Below, piece after piece: positions 9,401 through 17,220 of a DNA stretch of 64,000 nt. The notes under the pieces are model-generated. The model did no database searches, had not been told where the DNA came from, and saw only the letters and a program-made list of their open reading frames with translations. The position numbers were made by a program, and so were the translations under genes. The DNA is from Streptomyces sp. NBC_00654. GTDB taxonomy: Bacteria > Actinomycetota > Actinomycetes > Streptomycetales > Streptomycetaceae. The DNA lies in NCBI RefSeq assembly GCF_026341775.1, contig NZ_JAPEOB010000003.1, forward strand, positions 1,220,490 through 1,284,489, given 5' to 3'. Position 1 is the stretch's first letter; each line of letters begins with the position of its first letter.

Positions 9401-11662
9401 TCACTGCTCGTTGGTGAATTCCTCCACGACCGTGGCACCCAGCTCGCGGACGATCAGGTCGTGCCCGGAGAGCGCCGAGTCGACGAGGTCCGGGTCGTCG
9501 GCCTCCGGGGTGTCGTCCTCCGGAGCCACCGAACGCGGCGGTTCCGAACCGAAGGAAGCGTGCTCCGCGCCCGGTCCCTGACCGGGGCCCTGGCCCTGGC
9601 CGCGCTGGGGCGGCTGTGACTGCGGGGGCTGGTGGGCCGGTGCGGACGGTGCGGAGTGGGGCTGCGGGGGCTGCTGCGCCGGGGCCGGCCGGGACTCGTA
9701 CGACGGGGGGGCGGTGGGCGCGGGCTGGTACGCGGGGGCCGCCGGGCGTCCGCCACCGGTCTCCGGGGGCATTCCGGCGCCGCCGGAGGCATCGACGACG
9801 GCTTCGACCCGCCACTGGGCGTTGAAGTGCTCGGAGAGCGCCTGCTTCAGCACTTCCTCGCTGCCGCTGCTCGCGAAGTTGTCGCGGGCGCCCGCGTTGA
9901 GGAAGCCGATCTGGAGGGTGGTTCCGTCGAAGCCGGTGACCTGGGCGTTCTGGCTGAGCAGGATCCAGGTGAACCGGCGGCGGTTCTTCACCGCCTCCAG
10001 GATGTCCGGCCACATGTTCCGGACCTGGGCGGCGCCCTGCACCATGCCCTGGCCGGGCGCGGGGGCGGCGGGGGCCGGGGCGGCGGGCGCGGCCGGCCGC
10101 GCGGGGGCCGGGGCGGCGCTCTGCGGGGCGGGGGGCGTGCTGCCGGGCGCGGAGGCGGTGGGCCAGCCGCCGGGGCGGCGCGCCTGTTCCGTACCGGCGG
10201 CGGCAGGCCAGGACCCGGGGCGCTGGGCGGGCGCGGGAGCCTGTGCCGGGGGCTGCTGGGCGGGCGCGGCGGGGGCCACGGGCTCGGCCGCGACCGGCGG
10301 CGCGAACGCTGCGGGGGCGGGCGCTGCGGGGGCGGGCGCTGCGGGGGGCGCGGGGGCGTCGCCCCGTACCGCCGCACGGGCCGCGGCGGGTCCGCCACCG
10401 GGCTGTCCGGCCGGAGCGACGGGAGCATGGGCCTGAGCCTCCGGCCCCGGCACATACCCCAGGGCGGGTCCGGCGGCGGGACCGGCGGCGGGGGCCGCGA
10501 AGGACGCGCCGCGCTCCAGCCGGTCCAGCCGGGCCTGGAGCGAACGTTCGTCGTCGAAGGCGGCGGGCAGCAGCACCCGGGCGCAGATCAGCTCCACCTG
10601 GAGGCGCGGCGACGTCGCCCCGCGCATCTCCGTGAGCCCCTCGTTGACCAGGTCGGCGGCGCGGCTCAGCTCGGCGGCACCGAAGACGGACGCCTGGGCC
10701 TGCATGCGCTCGACGACATCGGCGGGAGCGTCGATGAGGCCTTTGTCCCCGGCGTCGGGGACGGCGGCCAGGATCACCAGGTCGCGCAGCCGCTCCAGCA
10801 GGTCGGCGACGAAGCGGCGCGGGTCGTTGCCGCCCTCGATCACCCGGTCCACGACCTCGAAGGCGGCGGCTCCGTCACCCGCCGCGAAGGCGTCCACGAC
10901 GGAGTCGAGCAGGGACCCGTCCGTGTAGCCGAGCAGCGAGGTCGCCATGGCGTATGTCACACCGTCGTCGCCCGCGCCGGCCAGCAACTGGTCCATGACG
11001 GACATCGAGTCACGCACGGATCCCGCACCGGCCCGCACGACCAGCGGCAGCACTCCGTCCTCGACGGCGCTGTTCTCCTTGGCGCAGACCTCGGCGAGAT
11101 ACCCGCGCAGCGTCCCGGGCGGGACCAGCCGGAACGGGTAGTGGTGCGTACGCGACCGGATCGTGCCGATGACCTTCTCGGGCTCGGTGGTCGCGAAGAT
11201 GAACTTGAGATGCTCCGGCGGCTCCTCGACCACCTTCAGCAGGGCGTTGAACCCTGCCGGGGTGACCATGTGCGCCTCGTCGATGATGTAGATCTTGTAG
11301 CGACTCGACGCGGGACCGAAGAACGCCTTCTCGCGCAGGTCACGGGCGTCGTCCACGCCACCGTGCGATGCCGCGTCGATCTCGATCACATCGATGGAAC
11401 CCGGCCCGTTGCGCGCGAGGTCCTGGCAGGACTGGCACGCGCCGCACGGGGTCGGCGTCGGGCCCTGCTCGCAGTTCAGACAGCGGGCGAGGATGCGCGC
11501 ACTGGTCGTCTTTCCGCAGCCGCGCGGCCCGCTGAACAGGTACGCGTGATTGACCCGGTTGTTACGCAGGGCCTGCTGCAGCGGGTCAGTGACATGCTCC
11601 TGACCGATGACCTCGGCGAACGACTCGGGGCGATAGCGGCGATACAGCGCAAGGGACGACAC
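9401..11662 (-). CDS. dnaX: DNA polymerase III subunit gamma/tau
   Basis: Clamp-loader ATPase of the replisome, 753 residues from the GTG at 11662. It begins SSLALYRRYRPESF, has Walker A GPRGCGKTTS, a four-cysteine zinc module (CLNCEQGPTPTPCGACQSC), Walker B IIDEAH and a sensor region ATTEPEKVIGTIRSR. After the clamp-loader domains comes a long Ala/Pro-rich linker and a tau-type C-terminal region (about residues 560-640, WPDILEAVKNRRRFTW). The start was placed at 11662 because the upstream in-frame extension runs into the SRP RNA gene and has no dnaX homology. No programmed frameshift signal for gamma was recognised. Confidence 0.96.
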   Translation of the reverse strand: MSSLALYRRYRPESFAEVIGQEHVTDPLQQALRNNRVNHAYLFSGPRGCGKTTSARILARCLNCEQGPTPTPCGACQSCQDLARNGPGSIDVIEIDAASHGGVDDARDLREKAFFGPASSRYKIYIIDEAHMVTPAGFNALLKVVEEPPEHLKFIFATTEPEKVIGTIRSRTHHYPFRLVPPGTLRGYLAEVCAKENSAVEDGVLPLVVRAGAGSVRDSMSVMDQLLAGAGDDGVTYAMATSLLGYTDGSLLDSVVDAFAAGDGAAAFEVVDRVIEGGNDPRRFVADLLERLRDLVILAAVPDAGDKGLIDAPADVVERMQAQASVFGAAELSRAADLVNEGLTEMRGATSPRLQVELICARVLLPAAFDDERSLQARLDRLERGASFAAPAAGPAAGPALGYVPGPEAQAHAPVAPAGQPGGGPAAARAAVRGDAPAPPAAPAPAAPAPAAFAPPVAAEPVAPAAPAQQPPAQAPAPAQRPGSWPAAAGTEQARRPGGWPTASAPGSTPPAPQSAAPAPARPAAPAAPAPAAPAPGQGMVQGAAQVRNMWPDILEAVKNRRRFTWILLSQNAQVTGFDGTTLQIGFLNAGARDNFASSGSEEVLKQALSEHFNAQWRVEAVVDASGGAGMPPETGGGRPAAPAYQPAPTAPPSYESRPAPAQQPPQPHSAPSAPAHQPPQSQPPQRGQGQGPGQGPGAEHASFGSEPPRSVAPEDDTPEADDPDLVDSALSGHDLIVRELGATVVEEFTNEQ

Positions 11663-11766
11663 ACCTACGAGGTTATCGGGACGGACCGACAACCGGCCCC
11701 GTACCGCCCGGCGGCCCCGAGCGGAGCCCGCCCGGACACCACAGGAGCCCGCCCGGACAACGCAAA

Positions 11767-11856
11767 GGGCCCCCCACGCACCCGCCAGAGCCAACCTACC
11801 CTTGCTGCCTTCCGGCCCTGGGGGAGTTCAGTCAGATAGCGCCACGTGAGGGGCTG
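11767..11856 (-). ncRNA. ffs: Signal recognition particle RNA (4.5S-like, small bacterial type)
   Basis: Read leftward, the sequence has the universal SRP core: GGCCGGAAGGCAGCAAGGGT with its GGAA tetraloop and symmetric internal loop, closed by a long helix pairing GCCCCTCACG (5', near 11854) with CGTGGGGGGC (3', near 11769). The RNA is about 90 bases; the ends are estimated from the helix. It binds Ffh to target membrane proteins. It lies about 105 bases upstream of dnaX on the same strand. Confidence 0.95.
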
Positions 11857-11990
11857 ACGCCCACCTTAGCGGATCCCCACCCCCTCCGGTCCACCCCCGC
11901 CCACCCCGCCACCGGCTCCCGAACCGCCCCGGACGATCAACGAGGGAACAGGTTCGCGAGCACTCCCCAACGTCTTGTATTGTTTGCCGC

Positions 11991-12078
11991 GGAGGATTCG
12001 CCTAGTGGCCTAGGGCGCACGCTTGGAAAGCGTGTTGGGGGCAACCCCTCACGAGTTCGAATCTCGTATCCTCCGCCA
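11991..12078 (+). tRNA. tRNA-Ser (GGA)
   Basis: An 88-base type II tRNA with encoded CCA. The acceptor stem is GGAGGAT/ATCCTCC, the anticodon loop CTTGGAAAG gives GGA, and a long variable arm (GTTGGGGGCAACCCCTC) is present. Its 3' half from 12024 is part of a 79 bp perfect repeat found again at 13455, so this gene is the apparent integration target of the island to its right. Confidence 0.98.
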
Positions 12079-12102
12079 TTGCTCTCACCGGGCAATACGT
12101 CG
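12024..12102 (+). repeat. attL-like direct repeat overlapping tRNA-Ser 3' end
   Basis: The 79 bases from the anticodon loop through the tRNA 3' end and 24 bases beyond recur without mismatch at 13455-13533 in the same orientation. Identity stops abruptly on both sides (T versus G before, A versus T after). This is the footprint left by tRNA-targeted site-specific recombination. Confidence 0.93.
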
Positions 12103-12134
12103 AAGGCCCCCGCAGCTCGCTGCGGGGGCCTTCG
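12101..12134 (+). terminator. Intrinsic terminator after tRNA-Ser
   Basis: A perfect 16 bp inverted repeat (CGAAGGCCCCCGCAGC / GCTGCGGGGGCCTTCG) with a 2-base spacer. It begins at the last bases of the left 79 bp repeat and is absent after the right copy, so it appears to have been supplied by the island. Confidence 0.88.
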
Positions 12135-12613
12135 ACGTTTCGTGGTCTCAGCAATTCTGGTCTCAGGTAGCGTCCAGGCCGAGCGGCTCTCACCTCATCC
12201 AAGATCTTTTCAGCGAGGCCAAGCGGCGGCCTCGACTTCCAGGCACGATCGGTCCATCCACACGGAGTGGGACAGCGTGAGCCTGGCCCGCACGACCGCC
12301 CAGCAGTTGGTTCCACACGTGTCGCAAGCGCGATCGTCGTCGGCGGTTGGCACCGTGTCGGCCGCATCCTGGAACTGGTGCCGGGCAAGTGATTCGTGCG
12401 CCAACGGCGAACAGCAACCAACACGCGGGCCTTGCTCATCGCTCCGCATCACCCGTATCCAGCACACCAGCCGCAACCCTGTACGCAATCGTCGAGCAGG
12501 AGCGGCCCGCCTGCGTATGAACCGCCCCGGGTTCGGTAGAGATGTGCGAATCCGTCGGCCTGGAGCTGGAGGCGGCGGAGGCCGACGCACTGGTAAGGAG
12601 TGCGACACCAAGA
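12135..12613. other. 479-base island segment without a recognisable gene
   Basis: Open frames here are short or lack start signals and match no family I recognise. A short frame ending YAIVEQERPACV at 12518 could be the tail of a lost gene. AAGGAG at 12595-12600 is the most ribosome-site-like element. This is probably eroded remains of the integrative element. Confidence 0.5.
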
Positions 12614-12632
12614 GTATGGTCCCTTGTATGGT
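12614..12632 (+). promoter_or_regulatory. Possible autoregulatory operator/leader of the toxin-antitoxin operon
   Basis: Two copies of GTATGGT start 12 bases apart (12614, 12626), close to one helical turn, and overlap the proposed antitoxin ATG. Ribbon-helix-helix antitoxins commonly bind such short repeats over their own promoter. The first copy also resembles a -10 element, which would make the mRNA nearly leaderless. Confidence 0.35.
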
Positions 12633-12906
12633 GACGAAGAAGGTGACGGTGACGATTCCCGAGGATCTCCTGGACGAGATCCGTGCGGAGGCGGCAGAGC
12701 GGGGCCTGTCGGCGTACGTCGCCGAGGCGCTGCGCTTCAAACGGGACCGAGACCGCCTGGGGGAACTGGTCGACTGGCTGCAGGCAGAACACGGCCCCGT
12801 CGCCGAGGACGAGCGTGCGGCAGCTCTCGACGAGTTGGAGGACCTCGACGCCGAACACGAGCGGCGCCGCGCCACAGGACAGCACAACGCCGGAGAAGCG
12901 GCGTGA
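12628..12906 (+). CDS. Ribbon-helix-helix (CopG-type) antitoxin
   Basis: A 92-residue protein with N-terminal KKVTVTIPEDLLDEIRAEA followed by GLSAYVAEALRF, the beta-strand/helix/helix of CopG-type DNA-binding antitoxins, then an acidic helical C-terminus that would wrap the toxin. ATG 12628 is chosen; an in-frame ATG at 12616 is possible and lies 15 bases after AAGGAG. The stop overlaps the toxin GTG by four bases (GTGA), so the two are translationally coupled. It likely neutralises the PIN toxin and represses the operon. Confidence 0.85.
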   Translation: MVTKKVTVTIPEDLLDEIRAEAAERGLSAYVAEALRFKRDRDRLGELVDWLQAEHGPVAEDERAAALDELEDLDAEHERRRATGQHNAGEAA

Positions 12907-13328
12907 AGAAGCGGGGCGCTGAGCAGAGGCAGCGGCCCCTGCGCGTCTTCGTACTCGACTGCGAAGCCCTGTCCCTGGCCGTGCGTGGCGATCGGAAGAT
13001 GATCGCCTGGCTCGAACTCGCGGCCCGGGGCGAGGCCGAGGTGGTGACGTCTCCCATGACGCTGGTCGAGGCGTACGACGGCAGAACCACCGAGCAGCGT
13101 TGGGACTGGGTACTCTCCCGGCTCAAGGTCGCCGACATCGGAATGGACGAGGCCCGCCAGGCCCGACGCCTCCTGACCGATGCCAAGCTGCACGGTCACA
13201 AGTACGCAATCGATGCCGTGCTCGCTGTGATCGCACGCCAGCAGAAGGGGCAGGTCACCGTCTTCACCTCGGACGTGGACGACCTGGAGAGGCTGGTCCC
13301 GGACACGATCGTCGTCAGGAAGGTATGA
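12903..13328 (+). CDS. PIN-domain ribonuclease toxin (VapC-like)
   Basis: A 141-residue protein with the PIN acidic quartet in order: D19 in VFVLDCEAL, E56 in TLVEAYDG, D104 in YAIDAVLAVIA and D124 in FTSDVDDL. These coordinate Mg2+ for single-strand RNA cleavage in VapC toxins, often of initiator or elongator tRNAs. GTG start overlaps the antitoxin stop. It lies inside the tRNA-Ser-flanked island and would help maintain it by post-segregational killing. The RNA target is not predictable from sequence. Confidence 0.87.
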   Translation: MKKRGAEQRQRPLRVFVLDCEALSLAVRGDRKMIAWLELAARGEAEVVTSPMTLVEAYDGRTTEQRWDWVLSRLKVADIGMDEARQARRLLTDAKLHGHKYAIDAVLAVIARQQKGQVTVFTSDVDDLERLVPDTIVVRKV

Positions 13329-13454
13329 CCCGGCGCCCTGGTCTCGGTTCTGGTCTCATTCACCCCCGTCCAGCACCGTCCACCACCTGCCCGTGGCCCA
13401 CTCCACCGCCGGTCAGGACACCCCCGAGCAGCGCCGACCCCCCAGACGAACATG

Positions 13455-13533
13455 TGGAAAGCGTGTTGGGGGCAACCCCTCACGAGTTCGAATCTCGTAT
13501 CCTCCGCCATTGCTCTCACCGGGCAATACGTCG
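13455..13533 (+). repeat. attR-like direct repeat with tRNA-Ser 3' fragment
   Basis: Second copy of the 79 bp repeat, reproducing tRNA-Ser from the anticodon loop to CCA and 24 bases beyond. The bases before it (CCAGACGAACATG) do not resemble a tRNA 5' half, so no tRNA is made here. It marks the right edge of the island. Confidence 0.93.
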
Positions 13534-13594
13534 TGCCCAGCGGGGCGAGGGCGCCGAGGCGTGGCGGCTGCCGCCGAGGTGATGAGCACGTTGC

Positions 13595-14545
13595 TCACCG
13601 CTTCGGGTCGGCGGCGCGAGGGGGCGTGTGCGGCCATGGGCTCGGCTGCTGGATGGCTGCGCCCTGGAGCGCGTCCAGACCGCGCGCGATGAGAACCTGC
13701 GCCCGGCTGCCGGGCCGTACGCAGGCCAGGAGCCTTCGTACGGGGGCCGCCGGGCCCGTCAGGGGGACGCGCCGGAGGGGCAGGTCCTGAGGGAGTGTTG
13801 CCTGCCGGGGCATGAGGCAGACGCCGTGTCCGTAGGCGACCAGGGCGGCGACGGCAGTCCAGTCGATCGCGCTGTGTGCCACGCGTGGGGTGAACCCCGC
13901 GGCTGCCGCGGCGTGCAGGAGGACCGGGTGCTGGTCCCTGGGGTCCCCCGCCTGGATCCAGGTCTCCCGGGCGGCGTCCACCAGGCGTACGGATTCGCGG
14001 CGGGCGAGGACATGGTGATCGGGTACGACCAGGTCCTGGGGTTCTTCCGTCAGCACTACGTGTTCGAAGAGGCCACCTCCCGTGGACGAGACGTCGAAGA
14101 CGGCGATCACTACGGCGATGTCCACCCGGTGGGCGAGCAGAAGGCTGAGGCGGTCTTCGTCGGGATATTCGTCGAGGCGGCAGACCATCTGCGGGAACCG
14201 GTCGCGCAGTGTCCGCGCCGCCGGGGCGATCACCCGGGCGAGGGCGCTGGCGACGCCGGTGATCCGCAGGAGGCCGGCGGTTCCTTCCCGGTGGGAGTCC
14301 AGGACGGCGTCGGCCCGTTCCCATTCGGCGTTCATGGCCTCCACGTGCCCGACCAGTGCGAGCGCGGCGGGAGTGAGCCGAACCCTCCGGCCCGCCGGTT
14401 CCAGGAGTTTCAGGCCGAGTTCGCCCGACAGCTGCCGAAGCTGCTGGGAGACCGTAGAGGGTGAGAGGTGCAGAGCCGCCGCCGCGGCGGTGACGGTTCC
14501 TTCCGCGTGCAGGGCGCGCAGAGCCTGCAGACGAGGGTCGATCAT
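13595..14545 (-). CDS. LysR-family transcriptional regulator
   Basis: A 316-residue regulator with N-terminal winged helix-turn-helix (ALRALHAEGTVTAAAAALHL, SPSTVSQQLRQL) and a substrate-binding-type effector domain. The start at 14545 gives the canonical N-terminus; the frame extends upstream without support. It is divergent from a LysE-type exporter gene with 160 bases between, the classic LysG/LysE arrangement, so it probably activates that exporter in response to an intracellular amino acid or related amine. Confidence 0.93.
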   Translation of the reverse strand: MIDPRLQALRALHAEGTVTAAAAALHLSPSTVSQQLRQLSGELGLKLLEPAGRRVRLTPAALALVGHVEAMNAEWERADAVLDSHREGTAGLLRITGVASALARVIAPAARTLRDRFPQMVCRLDEYPDEDRLSLLLAHRVDIAVVIAVFDVSSTGGGLFEHVVLTEEPQDLVVPDHHVLARRESVRLVDAARETWIQAGDPRDQHPVLLHAAAAAGFTPRVAHSAIDWTAVAALVAYGHGVCLMPRQATLPQDLPLRRVPLTGPAAPVRRLLACVRPGSRAQVLIARGLDALQGAAIQQPSPWPHTPPRAADPKR

Positions 14546-14705
14546 GTGGCTTCTCCGAACGGAACGGTGTGGAACTTTCCCATGGACGCTGTCAGGACGC
14601 CCGGACGAGAATGAAGATCCGCGCCCACGACGATCGACGCTCGCACAGGGGCCCGTGCGGATCCGCTTCCCACACTGACCGCTCCGAGCCCGCTGGAGGC
14701 TTGTT
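14546..14705. promoter_or_regulatory. Divergent LysR/LysE promoter region
   Basis: The 160-base gap between divergent regulator and exporter genes must contain both promoters and the LysR operator. I could not identify a single convincing T-N11-A site by eye. Confidence 0.5.
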
Positions 14706-15332
14706 GTGTTCGATTCCGCTGTCGCCGGAGCGCTGGCCGGATACGGTCTCGCGATCCCGGTGGGAGCCGTCGCCGTGCTGATGATCAACCTGACGGCCCG
14801 GACCTCTTTTCGCGTCGGGGCCGCGGCGGCGATCGGTGCGACGACAGCGGACGCGCTCTACGCCGTGATCGCCGTCATGGGAGGAGCGGCGGTGGCCACG
14901 GCGATCCAGCCCTTCTCCGAACCCTTGCGCTGGGCGGCCTTCCTGGTCCTGGCGGTGATGGCCGCGCGGATCGCCGTTGCCGGACTGCGGAAGCAGAAGG
15001 ACGGCGCGGACCAGAAGCCACCTGAGGAGACGGCCGTCAGCCCACGCCGGTCGTTCGTGATGTTCCTGGCGCTCACAGCGCTCAACCCGTGGCCCGCCCT
15101 CTACTTCGTCGCGCTCATCCTCGGACATCAGGCCCTCCAGGAAGCATCGTGGGCAGAATCGACGGTCTACATCGCGGCTGTCGTCACCGCGTCCGCGAGT
15201 TGGCAGTTGCTGCTCGCCGGCGGAGGGGCGGTATTCGGCCGCTTCATCACCGGCCCACGAGGCCGAAAGGTCACCGCCGTGGTATCCAGTGCGCTGATTC
15301 TGGGACTCGGCGCCCACATGGCTCTGGGGTGA
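14706..15332 (+). CDS. LysE/RhtB-family exporter
   Basis: A 208-residue integral membrane protein with six hydrophobic segments and the LysE-family start GLAIPVGAVAVLMINL, plus TALNPWPALYFVALI in the fourth segment. Such proteins export basic or other amino acids and related amines. GTG 14706 lies shortly after GGAGGCTTGTT. It is divergent from a LysR regulator that probably controls it, and convergent with a Rieske oxygenase gene across a strong hairpin. Confidence 0.92.
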   Translation: MFDSAVAGALAGYGLAIPVGAVAVLMINLTARTSFRVGAAAAIGATTADALYAVIAVMGGAAVATAIQPFSEPLRWAAFLVLAVMAARIAVAGLRKQKDGADQKPPEETAVSPRRSFVMFLALTALNPWPALYFVALILGHQALQEASWAESTVYIAAVVTASASWQLLLAGGGAVFGRFITGPRGRKVTAVVSSALILGLGAHMALG

Positions 15333-15346
15333 TGCGAAACGGGGTA

Positions 15347-15375
15347 TACCCCAGGCACAGTGTCCGCCTGGGGTA
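15347..15375. terminator. Bidirectional terminator-like hairpin between lysE-type and Rieske genes
   Basis: TACCCCAGGC and GCCTGGGGTA form a perfect 10 bp stem with a 9-base loop. The left arm overlaps a 12 bp palindrome, GGGGTATACCCC (15341-15352). It sits in the 81-base gap between convergent genes. Confidence 0.75.
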
Positions 15376-15413
15376 CAGAAATCATTCTCCCGGTGCACGT
15401 GGGCACGACCCCA

Positions 15414-16538
15414 CTAAATCGCCAAAGCCTTTTCTTCCCTCTCGTCCAGCTGCTCCAGGACCCACTCCCGGAACGTGATGATGAGGCTCTCGTGCGGAGT
15501 GTGGAACTCTTCGAAATACTGGGACCCTGCCGCCCTTTGAACCCTGACACAGGCCTCGAAGTCCTCGCGGGCCGTGACATCCACGAGCGCTGCGGCATCT
15601 TCCGGGGAGAAATCGGGGTCATCCATGGCCTCGGGATGAAAGAGCCACTGCGTGACGACCTTGGTGCGGTCGGGGCCCACCGGTTCGAACCGCATACACA
15701 TCACATGGTCCGGGATGAACATGAGGTGCACATTGGGCCAGAGTAGGATCCCGTGGAAGGTGCGCGCATCGCCTTCCGGCACACCGGGAAGCCGGGCCGC
15801 CGCCGCTTTTCCGGACAACGAGAAACCGGTGGCACCTTCAGCCAGTGCGGAGCCACGCTTCCGAGGACCTTCGGGGCCGCTTACCGTCCCGTATCCGGTG
15901 CGCCAACTCGGAAGAATCTGACAGATTTCCGGATGCATGGTGGAACAGTGGTAGCACTCGCAGAAATTCTCATAGAGAATCTTCCAGTTCGCCGGAACTT
16001 CGTAGACCACCTCCTTGGCAACCCTCAATTCGTCGCAGCCGTAGTTGCCCGGGACGTCGTCATCGCCGAAGCGTTCACGGATCAGCGGTCCGACCTGGTC
16101 CGTCAGGGGTGCCGCGTCGGGGTCGAGGTTCACCCAGACATAGCCGAGCCATTCGGTGACACCGGCGGTGAAGAGGTGCCGCTCCTTCGTCTCGGGCGGG
16201 AGGTCACGCATGAAGGGGGCTGCGGTGAGGTGGCCGTCGAGGCTGAAGGTCCATCCATGATAGGGACAGCGGATGGAGCCGCCGAAATTCCCCTTGTCCT
16301 CAAGGCAGAGCTGGGCACCGCGATGGCGGCACAGGTTGATCAGGGCGCGGATCTCGCCGGCGGCCTTGCGTACGAGGAGAACACTCTCCCTTCCCACATT
16401 CACACGCACGAATGAGCCGACTTCGGCGATCTCCGATGACCGTGCCACACACTGCCAGGAACGCTCAAATATTCGCTCCTGCTCCAGGGTGAAGTGTTCC
16501 TCACTGGTGTAGTACGCCGGCGGCCAATTAACCGTCAC
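15414..16538 (-). CDS. Rieske-type aromatic-ring-hydroxylating / N-demethylating oxygenase, alpha subunit
   Basis: A 374-residue oxygenase. The Rieske [2Fe-2S] ligands are C70-x-H72 and C91-xx-H94 (CRHRG, CPYHGW). The mononuclear iron site lies in ENFCECYHCSTMHPE (H197, H202), with the third acidic ligand near DFEACVRVQ. Motif wording and length are closest in memory to glycine-betaine or quaternary-amine monooxygenases (GbcA-like) rather than ring dioxygenases. GTG 16538 is preceded by GGGAG. No reductase gene adjoins, so electrons must come from elsewhere. The substrate is an inference. Confidence 0.85.
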   Translation of the reverse strand: MTVNWPPAYYTSEEHFTLEQERIFERSWQCVARSSEIAEVGSFVRVNVGRESVLLVRKAAGEIRALINLCRHRGAQLCLEDKGNFGGSIRCPYHGWTFSLDGHLTAAPFMRDLPPETKERHLFTAGVTEWLGYVWVNLDPDAAPLTDQVGPLIRERFGDDDVPGNYGCDELRVAKEVVYEVPANWKILYENFCECYHCSTMHPEICQILPSWRTGYGTVSGPEGPRKRGSALAEGATGFSLSGKAAAARLPGVPEGDARTFHGILLWPNVHLMFIPDHVMCMRFEPVGPDRTKVVTQWLFHPEAMDDPDFSPEDAAALVDVTAREDFEACVRVQRAAGSQYFEEFHTPHESLIITFREWVLEQLDEREEKALAI

Positions 16539-17220
16539 TCCTGAACTCCCTTTCGATTCGAAACCAGGTCGAGTCGCGCAACGCGAGCCGGGGCTTCACC
16601 CTCGAATTCAGGAAAATGGACTTTCACCCATGCCGGACGATTCAACCGACGACCGACCCTCAACCACCAGACACTTGCGCGAATCGAAAAACCTGTGCAT
16701 GCAGAAGCAATGTTCCGATTTCCACGATCCATCATGCGCATGACGCCATCGGGCCCGCAAGAGCTCTCCGCTTCGGGGCCGAAAACCCCCGTTCGATAAA
16801 TCGTCGTAACGGATGCCGACGCCGGTCCTTCGACAGGGGTGGCGAACCTCAGCCACAGCCCATCGAGCCGCAGGGACTGCTCACCCACTGCCGCGGCCGC
16901 TCAGCGCGCAGCATCGCGATTGGCTCAAGTTCGCCCATCACTGCCGGAATTATCTACAGTTTCCATGAACGTTCCGCTTGACCCTCGAATTGAACGCACG
17001 TGACAGAATTTGGGCGGCATTCCGGGCCGAACAGCTACGACCGCCCCTTCCACCAGCTCGGCGGGCCATGGTCGAAGGCCCCGGCCGGGGAACCGGACGG
17101 ACCTCGGTCGGACCTCGGTCGGAGCTCGGTCGGGGCCTTCGGCGTTCCCTGTGCCGCCCCTCCCCGTCACGGTCGGATGCCCGCTCCCCTTCCCGGTGAC
17201 GTCGCCTACGATCGCCGGTC
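16539..17220. other. 682-base intergenic region, lower in G+C, with short tandem repeat
   Basis: The left two-thirds (about 16560-16990) are visibly richer in A/T than the neighbouring genes and carry no ORF with coding-like codon use. At 17099-17133 an 11-base unit, GACCTCGGTCG, occurs three times. Promoters for the leftward oxygenase and rightward HNH gene must lie here. The composition suggests acquired or decayed DNA. Confidence 0.55.

Larger units (their letters stand above)
12024..13533 (+). mobile_element. 1.43 kb tRNA-Ser-targeted mini-island carrying a toxin-antitoxin pair
   Basis: The segment is bounded by a perfect 79 bp direct repeat of the tRNA-Ser 3' end. The left copy completes a functional tRNA; the right copy is a fragment with no 5' half. 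Between them lie a terminator, about 480 bases with no recognisable gene, a ribbon-helix-helix antitoxin gene and a PIN-domain toxin gene. There is no integrase or excisionase, so it is either a deletion remnant of a larger integrative element kept by its toxin-antitoxin pair, or a cassette moved in trans. Confidence 0.85.

Noticed and set aside
11663..11794. N-terminal extension of dnaX starting at 11794
   Set aside because: It overlaps the SRP RNA and has no DnaX homology. The family-typical start SSLALYRRYRPE follows GTG 11662.
12135..12613. Integrase or excisionase fragment in the tRNA-Ser island
   Set aside because: No tyrosine-recombinase R-H-R-Y pattern or excisionase-type helix-turn-helix was seen on either strand; open frames are short.
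11980..12627. Long N-terminal extension of the antitoxin frame
   Set aside because: It crosses tRNA-Ser and the terminator; the RHH domain begins right after ATG 12628.
13455..13533. Second tRNA-Ser gene
   Set aside because: Only the 3' half from the anticodon loop is present; acceptor 5' strand and D arm are missing.
16535..16888. A 117-residue leftward ORF upstream of the Rieske gene
   Set aside because: It overlaps the 5' region of the oxygenase, has no ribosome site and lacks the usual G/C third-position bias.
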